Shown here: positions 12,061 to 25,105 of the stretch, piece by piece
Layout of the letters: each line of letters opens with the position of its first letter
How positions within the stretch are numbered: position 1 is the first letter of the stretch
Source of the DNA: Callipepla californica brunnescens
Lineage: Eukaryota > Chordata > Aves > Galliformes > Odontophoridae
Assembly (NCBI GenBank): GCA_023055505.1
Contig: JALIRH010000004.1
Location: forward strand, 38,755,502 to 38,819,501
DNA: 64,000 nucleotides
Direction: 5' to 3'
Translations under genes and position numbers: made by a program
Notes under the pieces: model-generated
The model's database searches: none
What the model was told of the DNA's origin: nothing
What the model saw: only the letters and a program-made list of their open reading frames with translations

Positions 12061-13640
12061 ATCTGTAACTCTGAAATACTCCATTGCCTTTGGCCAGGCA
12101 ACAGAAGGCCTTGTGCAGGCCTGCTATGCCCAGTGAGCTGAGGTGGTGCTGAAGTCCTGCAGTGGGAGCAGGGCAGCTGTTAGCTCTCACTACGTGTGGC
12201 TGGTGTGACAGAGCTCTGTAGCAGGACACTGAGTGGTACTGGTTTCTTCTTCATGCTTACAGAGCATTAACATGGGAAAAGAGAATCCAGGACTCAATAA
12301 CTGGAAGTCTTCGTACTCAATCACTTTCCAGCATTTTGCAGGACTTGATAGGCTCTGCAAGACTGCCAACTGACTGATGAGCATTCATCCTGTGAGTTGC
12401 CCCAGGTAACCCACTCTGACACTGTGTTTAACCATTTCCCATCAAACCTGACAAGCTGTGACATGAGCTGGGAGGCTCCATGGCTGACAGACATATCACA
12501 GTGCTGGGTCAATTTTCACTATGTATAATTCAGCAGCTGGGCAACAAAACTGTTAGGACTGTTTTACTGTTTTAGATCCTTTCAAAAGGGTGTAGTAGCC
12601 CATCTGTGAAGTTATACACACACAATAAGAAGTTTATAGGAAATCCTTTCTTTAGGTAGGCTTGCTTTTCTGACAGCTCGCTCATATGAAATCAAATTGA
12701 TTGGAATGAAATTCTTTACAAAAGCTTTTCTAAACCTGTAAATCCTTGCATGCAGGAAAACATCAGTAAAACAGAAGATAAATGAACACTATTAAAATAA
12801 ATGGATAAATCATTAATGTTACTAATTTTGCGCTACTGAGAAGATCCTGTGTGAATTTTGTTGATTAGTTAGATCCAAAGCAAGTGTAAACTGCCAAAAG
12901 TTCACTGGAATCCGCAGACAGTTAATGTTCCTGTTTAGGATCAAACCCAGCATTTATAGCTCACAAAGAACAAAGATTGATGCTGTGAAGAAGCAAGACA
13001 CCAGTTTATAGTGCTAGCTGGTTCCAAAGAGGAGCCATATGAAAGCGCTAAAGTAATGCAGCCATGGTCTGAACTCCATAAATATTTACTGAACACCACT
13101 TTCTGCAGTTATTGCACCACCAAGTGAACAATTATGTTTGTTTGTTTTTTTGTATGTTTGTTTTTGTGGGTGTTTTTTTTTTTCTTCCTGTGTGGGGAGT
13201 AGCATATTTGTTCCCCCAAGTTTGTCTTGCATCTTCAGTTTGTTCTGATTGCACAGACTCTATAGCTCAGCGTTTTCTTAGCTCATCATAGGATAGCTGG
13301 TATTCCGGAAGCTGCAGCTCTACTTTTGTTCAGGAGGTCATATTAATTATACCTGACCAAAGCATTTTAAGCCTTCCAAAACCATTTAATATAATAGCTC
13401 TAATGTTTCCCTCCCAGTGATCTCCACTGTGATGACACTGAGCTAGCTCAAATATCAGAAGCTTATCTACCCTAAGCATATATCACTTGATACAAATATC
13501 CCAGATATGTTTCCAGGCTCTGAGAGGAAATGTGTTAGAGGTTCTGTCTCATTATTTCCCCTTTTTTTATTTTCAGACTTTTTCTTAAATCACCTTTCAA
13601 ATTTAAAAACATTTATTTCATTTTTCTGGTCTGATTTTTG

Positions 13641-13730
13641 GGTGATCCTGCGTAGAGCCAGGAATTGAACTCAGTGATCCTTATGGGTCCCTTCAGCTTA
13701 GGATGTTTGGTAATTTTATGATTCTACGAC
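13641..13730 (+). mobile_element. CR1 3'-end fragment
   Basis: Sense-strand CR1 terminus: 'gagccaggaattgaactc', 'gtgatccttatgggtccctt' and the tail 'ttatgattctacg'. About 90 bases of the 3' end remain. Confidence 0.7.
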
Positions 13731-14662
13731 TTCCTTGCAGCAGACCCACGCTGTCTTGGCACAATCAACTTCTACACATGGTCCTAATCATGAAGTTCTC
13801 TCCCAGCTCATTTTCAGTGAGCATTTATGGTCCACTGGGAGCTGTCAGGGTGATGAAAGATGTACAATCTAGGAAGAAAATATAATTCCCATCCAGAGGA
13901 TTTTATGAAACTCAATCATATGCATCTCCAGTCCTTAAAGAGAAAAACTTCTCTGTAGTGACCACCTTCTTCAGAACTATTTCAGCAGCAATATTTATCT
14001 GTTCCATTGTAAGCATTTAATATTTGTTAATATTTCTGTCATGTGTGAATTGCAGCTGATTCACCAAGTGACCTAATTAGCAAATCAACTCTGTTAACTA
14101 AGTTAGTCTTAATTGATCTGCACCATTCAGTTACTCATCTGATTCACCCACTTACACACAGAAGTAACCCCGGTGGGTCCCTATTCTGTTGTTTTTTGAA
14201 TCACAAAACAGCTGTTAGTTTTCCCCAGCTGTGAAGTTGAAACCAAACATTAGGGCTGCTAAAGATGCTTCAAACTGCTGTTAGCTACCTGTAAATGCAG
14301 AGGGAATGGCTGGAGGCATTGCTGGGCACCAGGAGCATATGTGCTTGAGTAGAAGATTAGGTTGTTGGTTACATCCAAAAGGTACAGGCAGGGTTGATCA
14401 CACAGTATGCTCTTGTTCAGGAACAAGGATGCAGCAAGCTTTCAAGTCTGAAGCCCTCCTTTGGAAAGCATCAGTTACTTTGGTCAAGAAGGGCCTGCAT
14501 ATGCTGCATGCTGATTTTTCCCAGCCCAAAGGGGATAACTTTTAGGATCACAATTACATCCCTCATTAGTTCATTATCTTTGAGTAAATGAAGTCATTTC
14601 AGCTGTGCTCTTGTCTCAGGTGCTATCTGTGAGCAGGAGAGCTAATTCTGACTTTATTCCCC

Positions 14663-14686
14663 TTTTTTTTTTTTTTTTTTTTTTTT
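14663..14686. repeat. Poly-T run (24 nt)
   Basis: Uninterrupted homopolymer with no associated retroposon body. Confidence 0.85.
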
Positions 14687-15516
14687 GTTAAAGTGAGTCT
14701 CGCTGGTGGAGTTGATAGAGACTGAGCTTCTTCCTTCTCTGATCAGGATTTCATCGGGTAAGAACTGTGTGTCTGTTCAGTTCTGATCTGTGCCAAAATA
14801 TTTGGTAAAACTGAGATTAACCTGCAATTCTGTTCTCTAGTAATGTGTAGTTTCAGAGTTTAGGAACTGAGCCTTAGATGCTGGGCAAGTACACCCCTTG
14901 CTATCCTTTGCAGTTAATTTCACTGTGATGAGCTGTTTAGGTTTTTCTTGCTGCCTAGGGTTTTGGCAGATATCTAGAAAAGAAACCTCAAATACATCTA
15001 CGTAATTTGACTTGAGCTTAGGTGTAAGGTTAGAAGGGATGCCAGCACAAAAGCATTTGAAAGTTGAATGCTGGATTCTGGGATTATCAAATAAAAATTA
15101 ATTAACTTCTCTGAGCTGATAGAACCTTACCTGAGCTCTAATATGGTACTCAAGTGTACCCAAGTTTCACGTGCCCCCTGGAGCCTAAGTTTACAGTTAT
15201 TTATCTCAGTAAAATATTAATTCTCAATGCTGTGGTCATATGAAAAATTGAAAGAAACGGTGATGACTATTGATTTGTACAAATTGAATCCTGAGGGAAT
15301 ATGGATAGCTCAGAGCATTGCATAAGATATTAATCCATCAGACATTGCTGTCTCTGTAAAATAATGGTGGCTTGTGTTCTTACAGCAATGTTTGCTCTCA
15401 GGGAATAAAAACCTTGAGTCTGGAGGTTTCTTGGCACTCTTTTCAAAGGGAGCTGGTACTTGAAAATCATTGTGGTACTGGGTTAAAGACTTTCAATTAT
15501 TGTTTGATACTACAGG

Positions 15517-15549
15517 TTTTTTTTGTTTGTTTGTTTGTTTGTTTGTTTC
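15517..15549. repeat. (GTTT)n microsatellite
   Basis: Poly-T followed by six or so GTTT units; simple repeat in intergenic DNA. Confidence 0.85.
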
Positions 15550-18500
15550 TTTGAGGGTGTTCTGTTGCTGAAAATCTCTCTTAAGAATCTTCAACTGAAA
15601 TGATAACACTTAAAGAACTCCATTAAGGAAACTATATTTTCATCATTGAGAGGACTGAGTTTTATTTCTGTTTTCTAGATAAAATGAATATTTCAAATTT
15701 GATGCTGGTTATTCCTCCGAATATGCTGCAACAACAACATGAATGTAGCTCAGAACAATTGTAAGGGTGGTCCCCAATATCTGTCTGTGCTTAATACTCT
15801 TTTTGTGCTCCAAGCAGAGTTCTGCAGAATCAGCTAAGCTTTTCAGTGCAACTCTTTAATTAAGGCAGCAGAATGTTTGACTCACCACGGAACCCCTTTG
15901 CCTTCTAAATAGGAATTATAATTTCAGCATTTTTATCACCATGTACCCTAAGCAAGAATCAAAAAGCAATCAAGTCTGAAGGACTGCAGGAATCTCAGAT
16001 TAATACAATCAGCCTGATGTAGAGAGGCTTCTTCTTTTTCAGTATAAAAATAGCAAATAACAATGCCAAGTAGGTTCTGTGTTCTTTTTTTTTATTGCCA
16101 CTTGTTTCATACCATTAAATGCTTCGGAAGAAAGGTACTGCAGCTATTATAGGTAAACTTTAGATGAACTTACCTGTCAGAATATAAATGAAATCCTATA
16201 TCACTGTGCTCATTTTCTTTTGTTTTCCCCATCCTAAATGAAATTAAAGAAAATTAAATTTTTGAAGCATGACCACTGCACAGAGAATTATTCAGCTAAG
16301 AGCTGGCCACCTGCAAGAAGTTCTCTCCTCCCTCCCCTTAAGCTTGTTATTCATTGTCTCTGTTACTAATTAGGTTTTCTAACTTAGTTTAAGATGATGG
16401 ATTTTAAAGAATATTGTAACGGACAGGACATCAAGGTCAATATATAAAACTGGCAGAGATGTAACCTTCAGAGTGCGTATCCTCTGTGTTAGTCCAGGAA
16501 GAGAGAGACATTGTGCTGAGCTGACAGCCTTGTTGTTTCTTGTTGTTTTCCTAATGCTTTACTGCTATTAGTGGCATCATAGCTCTGAATGTTAAAGGCA
16601 GAATCCGTGTTGTGTGAAGGTCTTCCTTTGTCATCCAGAATATGCTTCCAGGGTGGTTACACAATATATTGCCTTACAGTCTAAGGGCAAACTGACAAGG
16701 AGCACGAGGGAATGGGGAGAACTGTAAGAGTTTAAGATAAACATCCACTTTATTGCTGACTGTGTAATCAGAAATGGAGCTTTACAAGACTGAAGGGAGA
16801 AGAGTCATAATTGGATCCTTGGTAATTCTGCAGCAGCGTGGCTCAATCTCAGCCCGATCTCTCATATACACAATGTGGAAAATTCCACTTCAGTCCAGTT
16901 CTGGTGCTAGATCTACTTTAAATAGCTCCTTTCTCCTTCAGTGGGCCTAACGGCTTCATTACAACCTCCTGTGAATTAAGGTAGTGCTTGGAGAAAATAG
17001 GATGATTGGAGATGGTTCTCTACTGGTTTCATGGATCAGGAGTAAACTTTCACCGTCTGCACTGTGGGAGTGAGGAACCATAAGGAGGGGTATTCCCAGG
17101 AGGTGAAGCCATGGTGGAATAACAAAATATTATTTTGTTTTTATTTAATTTTTGTTTTTATACAAAAATACGCATATGCTCACGTGCCCACATTTTGACA
17201 GTGGGCGCGTATATATCAAAGCACCTGCAACCAGCAGCGGTACTGCTCAGCAAAACAACTTACATTCAGCAGTATTTTTGGTGGAGAATTCTCTGCTGGA
17301 TCTCATCATTCTTTGGGACAGGTTGGGCACCTTCCATTCCTGCCTGATATAGTGTCTGAGCTTGTTCTGAAGTCCATCTGTCTTCCTTATCTTTCACAAT
17401 TGTTTTCTTTTTGCCATGGCAAACTCCTGATATAAAGTGACTCTGAGATGCTTTTGTCATTAGAGCTCTTCTTTGACATTAAAGCATCTGCTGTGGCAAC
17501 AAATATGTGCAAAAGGTGTCTTGGCCAAATCTGCAAAGGCTTAAGTAAGACTTCTTTCTTTGAGATGCAGGTGGCTAGGGATAGAGCCTTAACATCTTTC
17601 CTAAAAAATCCAAGGAATTGCCAACATTATGACTCATTTCATATATACAGATATACCTGGGATGACAAATTTAAACAAACTTGGGATCAGTGTTCAACTG
17701 ATTTTCCAGAACCTCCAGTAACTCATGAGTTATTGATAGAACAATGAACAACAGGTATTTCAGGTCATTATTGTTCCGTACTTGCTTGAGGTAACTTAAG
17801 TGCTTAAAAATGCGAAGGCTTGTTTTGTCACACTGGGATTAAGTGCTGGGAATCACTAATTTCAATCAGTCTAATATCTCTAATAATTCAGCTCTCCCCA
17901 GCAGGTTGATTAGGTGCTCTGGATGAGACAGCTGTGGCAGGGAAGAAAGACTGTTTGCTAAAACATTGCTATTAATGGAGGTGGTTCATTTGGTAAATGT
18001 CAGCAGTGGGTGAGAAGAAAAGAAAAGGTTGTTTTTGAAAGTGTAAAAGCTAATGGTGGGATAGGCTGCTTTCTACAAGAGAAATGAGAGGAATTGCAGT
18101 AATTGTTGCTGTTTTTATTCCAACTCGCTGCTCTTTATTGGATTAGCCAAGTTAAAATCCCCTCTAAACTAATGCTTAGGAACAAAACGTTTGGAGTGAA
18201 ATAAATAATACATATGTAATTAAATTAATTTGCCTTCCAATTCTCTGATCTTCCTTGTGATCACGGAGAGTCAAATTTTCAAATGTATGTACTTTGACAC
18301 GATATTCACTTCCGACATACACTGGCTTAAATTATCTCTGAGGCACTGAAACAACAATTTTTTGTTTCTATGAGGCAGGCTAAATATGGAATATGTGTAG
18401 ACCCACTATGCAGTATATGTATAGAAAAACAAAACTTAGTCTGTATTATTCATTATACTAGACACAGCAATTACATTAATTTGATTAATGAGTCTATGTA

Positions 18501-21500
18501 GGAATGCCTGGGTCTGAGCATGAAGAAAGGAGATTTGGCTTCTATTTCCTCTGTCCCAAAGTTGGACCACTATTGGACAAAGCATCTGTGTCCCAGTTCC
18601 TTCCCCACACTGTAAGGAACTTCTCTTGGTTTATGAAAATCACTTTTCTATTCTGAAGCCTTCTGAGGAATGTAAAAGGAACTTGTTCACCCCCAGTATC
18701 TGTGGATAAAGGTCTTATGTGCTCAGAAGATGATGTGCATTGTTCAAAAGGAATTTAACTGCCTAAGGGATAGAGATCTGAGATTGTAGCTATGAGGGTT
18801 TGGTAGACAATTGGAGGAAACTTCACGTGGTCCTGTAAGCAAAAGAAATAAAGCCAAAACAAGTTCACTTGACAATTCTCAGTAGATTCCAGTATTCATG
18901 AAGGGGAAATTAGCTACTCAGGAAACGCTTCAGAAGTTACATTTTGTGAATGCGATATCTGTTTTTGTGAACATACTAGCACTAAATAAAGAAATAGATT
19001 AACTCACATAGCAGATAGAATGGACAGAGTATAATTTATTGAACTTTCACAGGCTGTATCATACTTTGATACTTAGAAGTAAACTTGAAGTCCAGATTGG
19101 ACTTTACTTCATAACAGGAAGACTGATTGTGGTCTAAGAACAACTTGATGTGTTTTCATAACAATGTTTTACTAGTGCTTATGGGCTGCCAAAATGCCAA
19201 ATGGAAGAATTGAAGCAGTATTCAGGAAAAAGCTGAGTTCTGGCTGTGAAGTCCTTAATGAGCAAAACACAAATTATGCATCATTTTCAATGACCAATAA
19301 ACATTTCTGGGATAAAATGCTTCTTCCTGTTAAGAAGCAAAGGCATATTCTTAAATTTAAACAAAGAGAAACACTGGAAATATTTCTTGGCAATAAAAAG
19401 GCAGAAGGAGGAAGAAATGGGCAGTACCATGGCAGTCTGTTGGAATGCCTTGTATTTTCTCTAGAGAAATGCCTTTTAACTTTCTGGTAGTCTAATCCTT
19501 CCAGTGTAGCGTGCTATTTAAATGGTACATCATTTTTAGTGTACCCTACATGATATAATGTGCATCTGATCTCCTTAGGGAATTAATGTGCCTGAAGTAT
19601 CTCCTTGTACACCCAGAAAATACGTTCACAGACCAGAACATTTTTAAACAGGCTATTCAAAGCCAAAGATAGAACACAAAACTGTGCAAAGTAGGCAGTG
19701 AGAAATTGAGTACTTTAGCCCTTAAGTTTCAGCACCTCAGTTGTGCTCGTAACAATTTTCTTGCTTTGGAAATTTATCACAGACCCCTTTGTGAGGATGC
19801 CAGAGTTCCTGTACTGAACAAGGGCTTTTTGCCCTTCCAAAACAATTTCTGGAGAAAGGCAGTTATTAAAACACTATTACCCCAATGTTTTCTATTGTTA
19901 TCCCGTGATGTTTTACCTGTGATGTAAGAGGAATAGGTTAAACTCTCTCATCTGTTTCAGGGAGCTGTAAACCATCTTCACCCTGCTCCTTTTAGCTTGA
20001 AATCTGGTTATTAATCACCTAAAAACACTGGGAAGTGGGAATGTTCCAAAGAGCAGCCCAAAATCCAATGCAATTTGTGTATGCTTATAAATAAGATAAT
20101 TAAAATTGGATTGACAATAGAATGTGTTGAAGGTATGAGGAATGGCAGAATCTTGCCTGCAGTGGCAAGTCTAGTGTGCGTTTTTTCCCCAGACATGTAA
20201 GTAAGTGATTTTTGTGGAAGAATATAAATATTGGTAATAAACATAGAAGTTGATTTCAGTTTCTCATTTTTAATGAGTTGTTTTAGCATGAAATATCAAG
20301 GGTTAAAAGTTGAATTCAGTTATGATCCTACAGAATTTCTTCCAAAATTCATTTTCCATCCTTCTTTTCCTTAGCAGAAAGACTTCAGGCCGTGCACGGC
20401 AAAGGAGTAACATTTATTAAGCTTTAGCAGCAGGAATTGATTAGTTTAGTGAAAATGTCACAGGGAGTCACACTTGCAAGCATATATATTGGGTAACAGT
20501 TCAGAGACAATCATTCAGTCCAAAACAGGCAACTTCTTTGTCAGTGCCAAAAAAAACCACACCCAAAAACTTAATTGTTAAAAGTTGAGCTTGGTCATTT
20601 GCTTTCTGAAGAGCTCAAAGGAGTAGGAAATGCATGAGAATGTAGCCCCTCTGGGCAGGAAGAACTACGCTCCTGCTTTGTCTGCAGAAGCCCCTGGGGG
20701 TCTGCAAGCCTCTGCTGGAACAATTTAATTACCTGGCCCAGAAACTTCATCAGAGATCATAGAGAAGCTCCAAGTTAACTGTTAGTGGTCTCAACTTGTC
20801 TGATCTGGGCACAAGGGAGACTACTGGGATCCTGTGAAATTCATTCACTTTTCTTGTCACAGTTTAAAGATTTTTAGGCTCTTAATCTCTGGGTCAGGGA
20901 AGGGACTGATAGGCCCTGAAGAGGCAGAACAGTTTTTTTTGGAAAAAGAAGATCAGGCTGGCCATGATCTTCAGTAGACCTGGTGCCACCCCACTGCTGT
21001 CTAGTGATATACTGTGCTTCTCAGCTTCGTTGCCCTTAATGTTTTCTTGCACTGATGATTCACTCAGTGCTAGCTAGGTAGTACTGCTGTAGTGTTGCAC
21101 GTGGGCCTCAGATATCTTCAGTCTGCAACTCAGTGCTCACAACACGCTGGGCCTACAGGCTATTTGGATGCTGTGAAAGCTTGGCGTATAAGGGCTGCTG
21201 TCTGTGCAAGGGACATTCTTAGAGGGGGCTTTCTGCAGTGGCCCACCAGGCTGCCACAGCTGCCTTGTCTGGGTAGGGTAGAGTGACTTCAGGGCCTCAT
21301 TCCTAAGCAGAGCTGAGGGGAGGGCTGCAACTCAGATCTCCAATATGCAGGGGAGCCCGATGGCCAGGGAGGTGCTGGGTAGAGTGCCAGACTGTCATGT
21401 TGGAACAGGCCATTGGGTTGGTGCAGAAGAAATGAATGTTCTGTGCTTTTTGAAGAGTTTCAGCACTTTAACATGTGGATTAATGTACACTCAGAGCAAA

Positions 21501-22765
21501 GCTGCTCTATTGGGGAGGCTGCAGCTGAACAGGAGCTCAAATCCACAACTTTTGGAATGCGTATAAATGTTGGAGGTTTTCTGTGGATCTGGCTTTGTCT
21601 CACCTATGTCAAAAAGTATGTGATAGAACAGGGACCTGCATTAGTGTCCTGCCATCCACCTCCTTGTTTTATTTCAAAATCAAATTCTAGAAAGAAAATT
21701 ATTTTGGATATAAATTAATTGCGGAAGGAGGGTGTTTATATAGTCTAGGTCATTGGCTCAGAAGAAAAGAGAAAACAGAATTCATCTGATAGGTCACACT
21801 GTTCAAACTTTAGACTGTGACTGTTTAGAGGATTTTTCTCAGCAAATTGTTTGGAGAAGAATGCCAATGCACTTAGATTTGTTTAGACAGAAGTAATGAG
21901 AGATCCTTTTGCATGAAGGATGAAAGATCCTAAATGAAGAAGAAATGATGTGTCAGAATGTCAGCTGCTTAGTGGATTAGCTTAATGGATTAGGCTCTCT
22001 CTAGAGAAGTGCCTCTGCATAATTTTTTCCCTTTTTCCATTTTTTTTTTAAATTTAATTTTTGAACTTTGTATCTATTACCCACTCATTTGAATCCAATT
22101 TTTCATACCCTGTTTTGTCTCAGTACTCCAAATATTCCACAGAATATTTTCATACAAAACAGAAAACCAAGACCCACCAATATTAAAGCACTAGATGCAA
22201 GTTTACTTTTATTCCCATTGGGACAGAAGAAGCATAAGAGGCTTTGCTGAATTTGATGGTTAAGTTCACATTTTGACCTTTCTCTGTTATGAAATCGATA
22301 AATATAGCAAAATCATGTTTCAGATCTTCGGGGAAGATAATTTTCTGTTTGAAATACTGCTCTGAAGCATGTTCCTTCTGTTTTAGGATTTTTCTCCCCA
22401 GCTAGAAAAAAAAATAATAAAAGTTTTCCAGACCTAACAAATTTGGACAAGCAAACTCTGAATGGACCTTTACTCCAGTAGTCCAGTAAGAAAATTAGGA
22501 TGGATTATTATAGGTAAATTTCCTTCCCTTTTCTACTCTTGGTAAGTATTCTAGATAGTGTAAAAAGCATTTCTTGTCCCACTTAGAGCTCCTAGAAGAA
22601 AGCATTTGAAATCTATTTCCACATACAGCTACATCTATAGGATTATATTTCTGAGAAGTCCTCTTATTTTTGAGAATTGCATGAAACCTGAGAATAAGCT
22701 TTGTCTTTCTCTAAATGTTTTTAAGAACCCGGCATTTAAATAATAATAAGTGATCCTTAAAAAAT

Positions 22766-22787
22766 AACAACAACAACAACAACAACA
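22766..22787. repeat. (AAC)n microsatellite
   Basis: About seven perfect AAC units. Confidence 0.9.
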
Positions 22788-23803
22788 GAAAACGTACAAT
22801 AAGTCTTTGCCCCCATAACTATCACTTCACGGATTCACTATAGCATAGTTCCATATAAATTGCAGAATAAAAAAACTGGTATGGGCTTCCCTTTCCTTCC
22901 ATGTAATTACGGGGCATAATTCTTAGCAGGAAGACATCCAGGCCATGGAAAGATTTCATGGGCAGTGCAAAGGTAATAGGTACCGTTAACATTACGTGGC
23001 CACAGGACAGTTTATCTACATGTAAAACAGAACTCATTAACTAGATCATGAGTATTGTTTGAACTGGTTGTTTAACAATAAACACTAAGATGGAAAATGG
23101 AAAAATCACCATTTCAGAAAAGCAAAACAAAAAGCAAAGAATGGAAACTCAGCTGAAAGGGATCAAATGAGGAGTGCAGTGCATCTCGTACTGTTGTACA
23201 CAAATCCTGCTATTTGCAGCATTCATTGGATAGTGTCTGAGTTTCAAGGAGAAGCTGGGTACTGTGGATAAAGGGTTGTTATTATATTAATGCAGATAAA
23301 CTGGCGCCCTTCAACCTGTCTGGAGAAGTGTTCTGTATTTGTCTAAATAATGGAGATAAGGTAATGAAATGCTTGGGGAGGCTGGAAACCGTCCTCAAGC
23401 TTCAAGAGATTGAGTGGTGCTGTGCTGAAGCAGTGACAGTCAGTGCATGTGGGGAAGGCAGCCAGGCACGATGCTGGCTAACAGGGCAGTCACTCTTTGT
23501 CTGGCTGCGTGGCAAAGGGAGGAAGAAGGGATATTTCTTTGCTTTTGATAAAACCGATGTTCTTCAAATCCAGTGGGGCTATGTAACTATTTACCAGGTG
23601 AAAATTGAAGCCCATTTCTAAGAACAGAACAGGTTTCTGGCAGCCACTCTGTTTTGCCTGAAATAGTGTAATTCTACAAGAGACAGATTGCATCACTGGG
23701 TGATTCCTTTTTATCAGAAGTTTATAATTACCAGTAAGTCAGTCCTTCTTGGTACCTTGATCTTGGTAAAGAAATAAGTGCTATACAATAAGTGCTATGG
23801 TAA

Positions 23804-24246
23804 TATAGAATCATAGAAAGGTTTGGACTGGAAGAGATTTGGGATAGCACGTTTCTCACTAAACCAAGCTGCCCTATCTGACTTGTCCTTGAACTCTTCC
23901 AGGGATGGGGTATCCACAACCTCTCTGGGCATCATGTTCCAGAGCCTCACTACCCCAATAATAAATAGTGTCTTCCTTATATCTAATGTAAATCTTCCCT
24001 CTTTTTGTTTAAAACTGTTACTCCTTGTCCTGCTGCTACAGACCCTGGCAGAAAAAAAAGTTGTTTTCCACCTTTTGCATAAGACCTGGTTATGTATTGG
24101 AAGACCCCAAGGTCTCCTCTGGAACTTCTCTTCTCCAGTCTATACAATCCCAACTCTCTCAGCATTTCTTCATAGGAGAAGTCCTCCAACCTTCTGATCT
24201 TCTTTGTGACCCTTCTCTGGATCGACTCTATCCAATCCACATCCTT
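23804..24246 (-). mobile_element. Older CR1 copy, 3' part, interrupted by a younger CR1
   Basis: The 3' end on the minus strand is the 'tagaatcatagaaag' motif at 23806. The body shows typical CR1 blocks: 'ccagggatggggtatccacaacctc', 'agtctatacaatcccaactc', and 'cttctctggatcgactctatcc'. The minus-strand frame encodes CR1-RT-like words (RRVTKKIRRLEDFSYEEMLR, ELGLYRLEKRSSRGD). The element stops abruptly at 'acatcctt' (24239-24246) and resumes after the inserted CR1 at 25042. The two halves are one decayed copy. Confidence 0.85.
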
Positions 24247-25041
24247 AGATTCATGGATTCATAGATACATTAGGTTGGAAAGGACCTACAAGATCATCTA
24301 GTCCAACCATCCTCACACCACCATCCCTAACCAACAAACTACGAAATCAAATCCCTTAGCACCTCATCTAAACGCTTCTTGAACAGCGCTAGGGACAGTG
24401 CCTCAACCACCTCCCTAGGCAGGCCATTCCAGTGCCTGACCACTCTCTCAGAGAAAAAATTTTCCTCAGATCTAATCTAAATCTTCCCTGGCGCAACTTG
24501 TGGCCATTCCCTCTCGTCCTGTCATTAGTTACCTGGGAGAAGAGGCTGACCCCCTCCTCACCACAGCCTCCCTTCAGGAAGTGGTAGAGTGCAATGAGGT
24601 CTCCTCTGAGCCTCCTTTTCCCCAAACTAAACAATCCCAGCTCCCTCAGCCGCTCCTCATCAGACCTGTGCTCCAGACCCCTCACCAGTTTTGTTGCCCT
24701 TCTCTGAACACGCTCCAGGGCCTCGATGTCTCTCTTGTAGTGAGGGGCCCAAAACTGAACACAGTACTCGAGGTGCGGCCGCACCAGAGCTGAGTACAGG
24801 GGGATGATCACCTCCCTGCTCCTGCTGGCCACACTATTCCTAATACAGGCCAGGATGCCATTGGCCTTCTTGGCCACCTGGGCACACTGCCGGCTCATGT
24901 TGAGCCGAGCATCAACCAACACCCCCAGGTCCTTTTCCTCTATACACTCCTCAAGCCATTCTGCCCCAAGCCTATAGCATTGCATGGGGTTATTGTGGCC
25001 AAAGTGCAGGACCCGACACTTGGCCTTATTGAACCTCATCC
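24247..25041 (-). mobile_element. Younger CR1 LINE, 5'-truncated, nested in an older CR1
   Basis: A 795-base CR1 with the ATTCATGG/ATTCATAG 3' tail at 24248-24267. An open frame of 216 codons is still intact on the minus strand (24389-25039). It encodes the C-terminal part of the CR1 reverse transcriptase: [70 protein letters not shown]. The catalytic palm is missing, so the copy cannot move by itself. It is flanked by the 7-base direct repeat CATCCTT (24240-24246 and 25042-25048), which fits a target-site duplication. The intact frame and low divergence suggest a later insertion than its host. Confidence 0.9.
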
Positions 25042-25105
25042 CATCCTTCTTATGCTAGGGATACAAAAGCTGGATAGAGTGCTCCAAGTGGTCACCTCAG
25101 AGTCT
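25042..25105 (-). mobile_element. Older CR1 copy, continuation after the nested insertion
   Basis: 'catccttcttatgctaggg' then 'aaaagctggatagagtgctcc' is the CR1 block expected to follow 'ccacatcctt' of the upstream half. It fades out around 25105. It joins 23804-24246 once the inserted CR1 and one repeat copy are removed. Confidence 0.75.

Larger units (their letters stand above)
8931..23803. other. Intergenic region with CR1 fragments and simple repeats, no gene seen
   Basis: This is 14.9 kb between the UNC79 3' end and the nested CR1 pair. It holds degraded CR1 pieces (9690-9960, 12001-12060, 13641-13730), a poly-T run, a GTTT repeat and an AAC repeat. A GC-richer patch at about 21070-21420 has no recognisable content. 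No open frame here shows a domain, splice context or codon pattern that I can support as coding. Confidence 0.55.

Noticed and set aside
19194..19490. 98-codon lysine/glutamate-rich open frame on the + strand
   Set aside because: Protein-like at first sight, but no family recognised and no splice or promoter context.
23823..24197. 124-codon open frame on the + strand
   Set aside because: It is antisense to the older CR1 copy.
24500..24793. 97-codon open frame on the + strand
   Set aside because: Antisense shadow of the younger CR1 RT frame.
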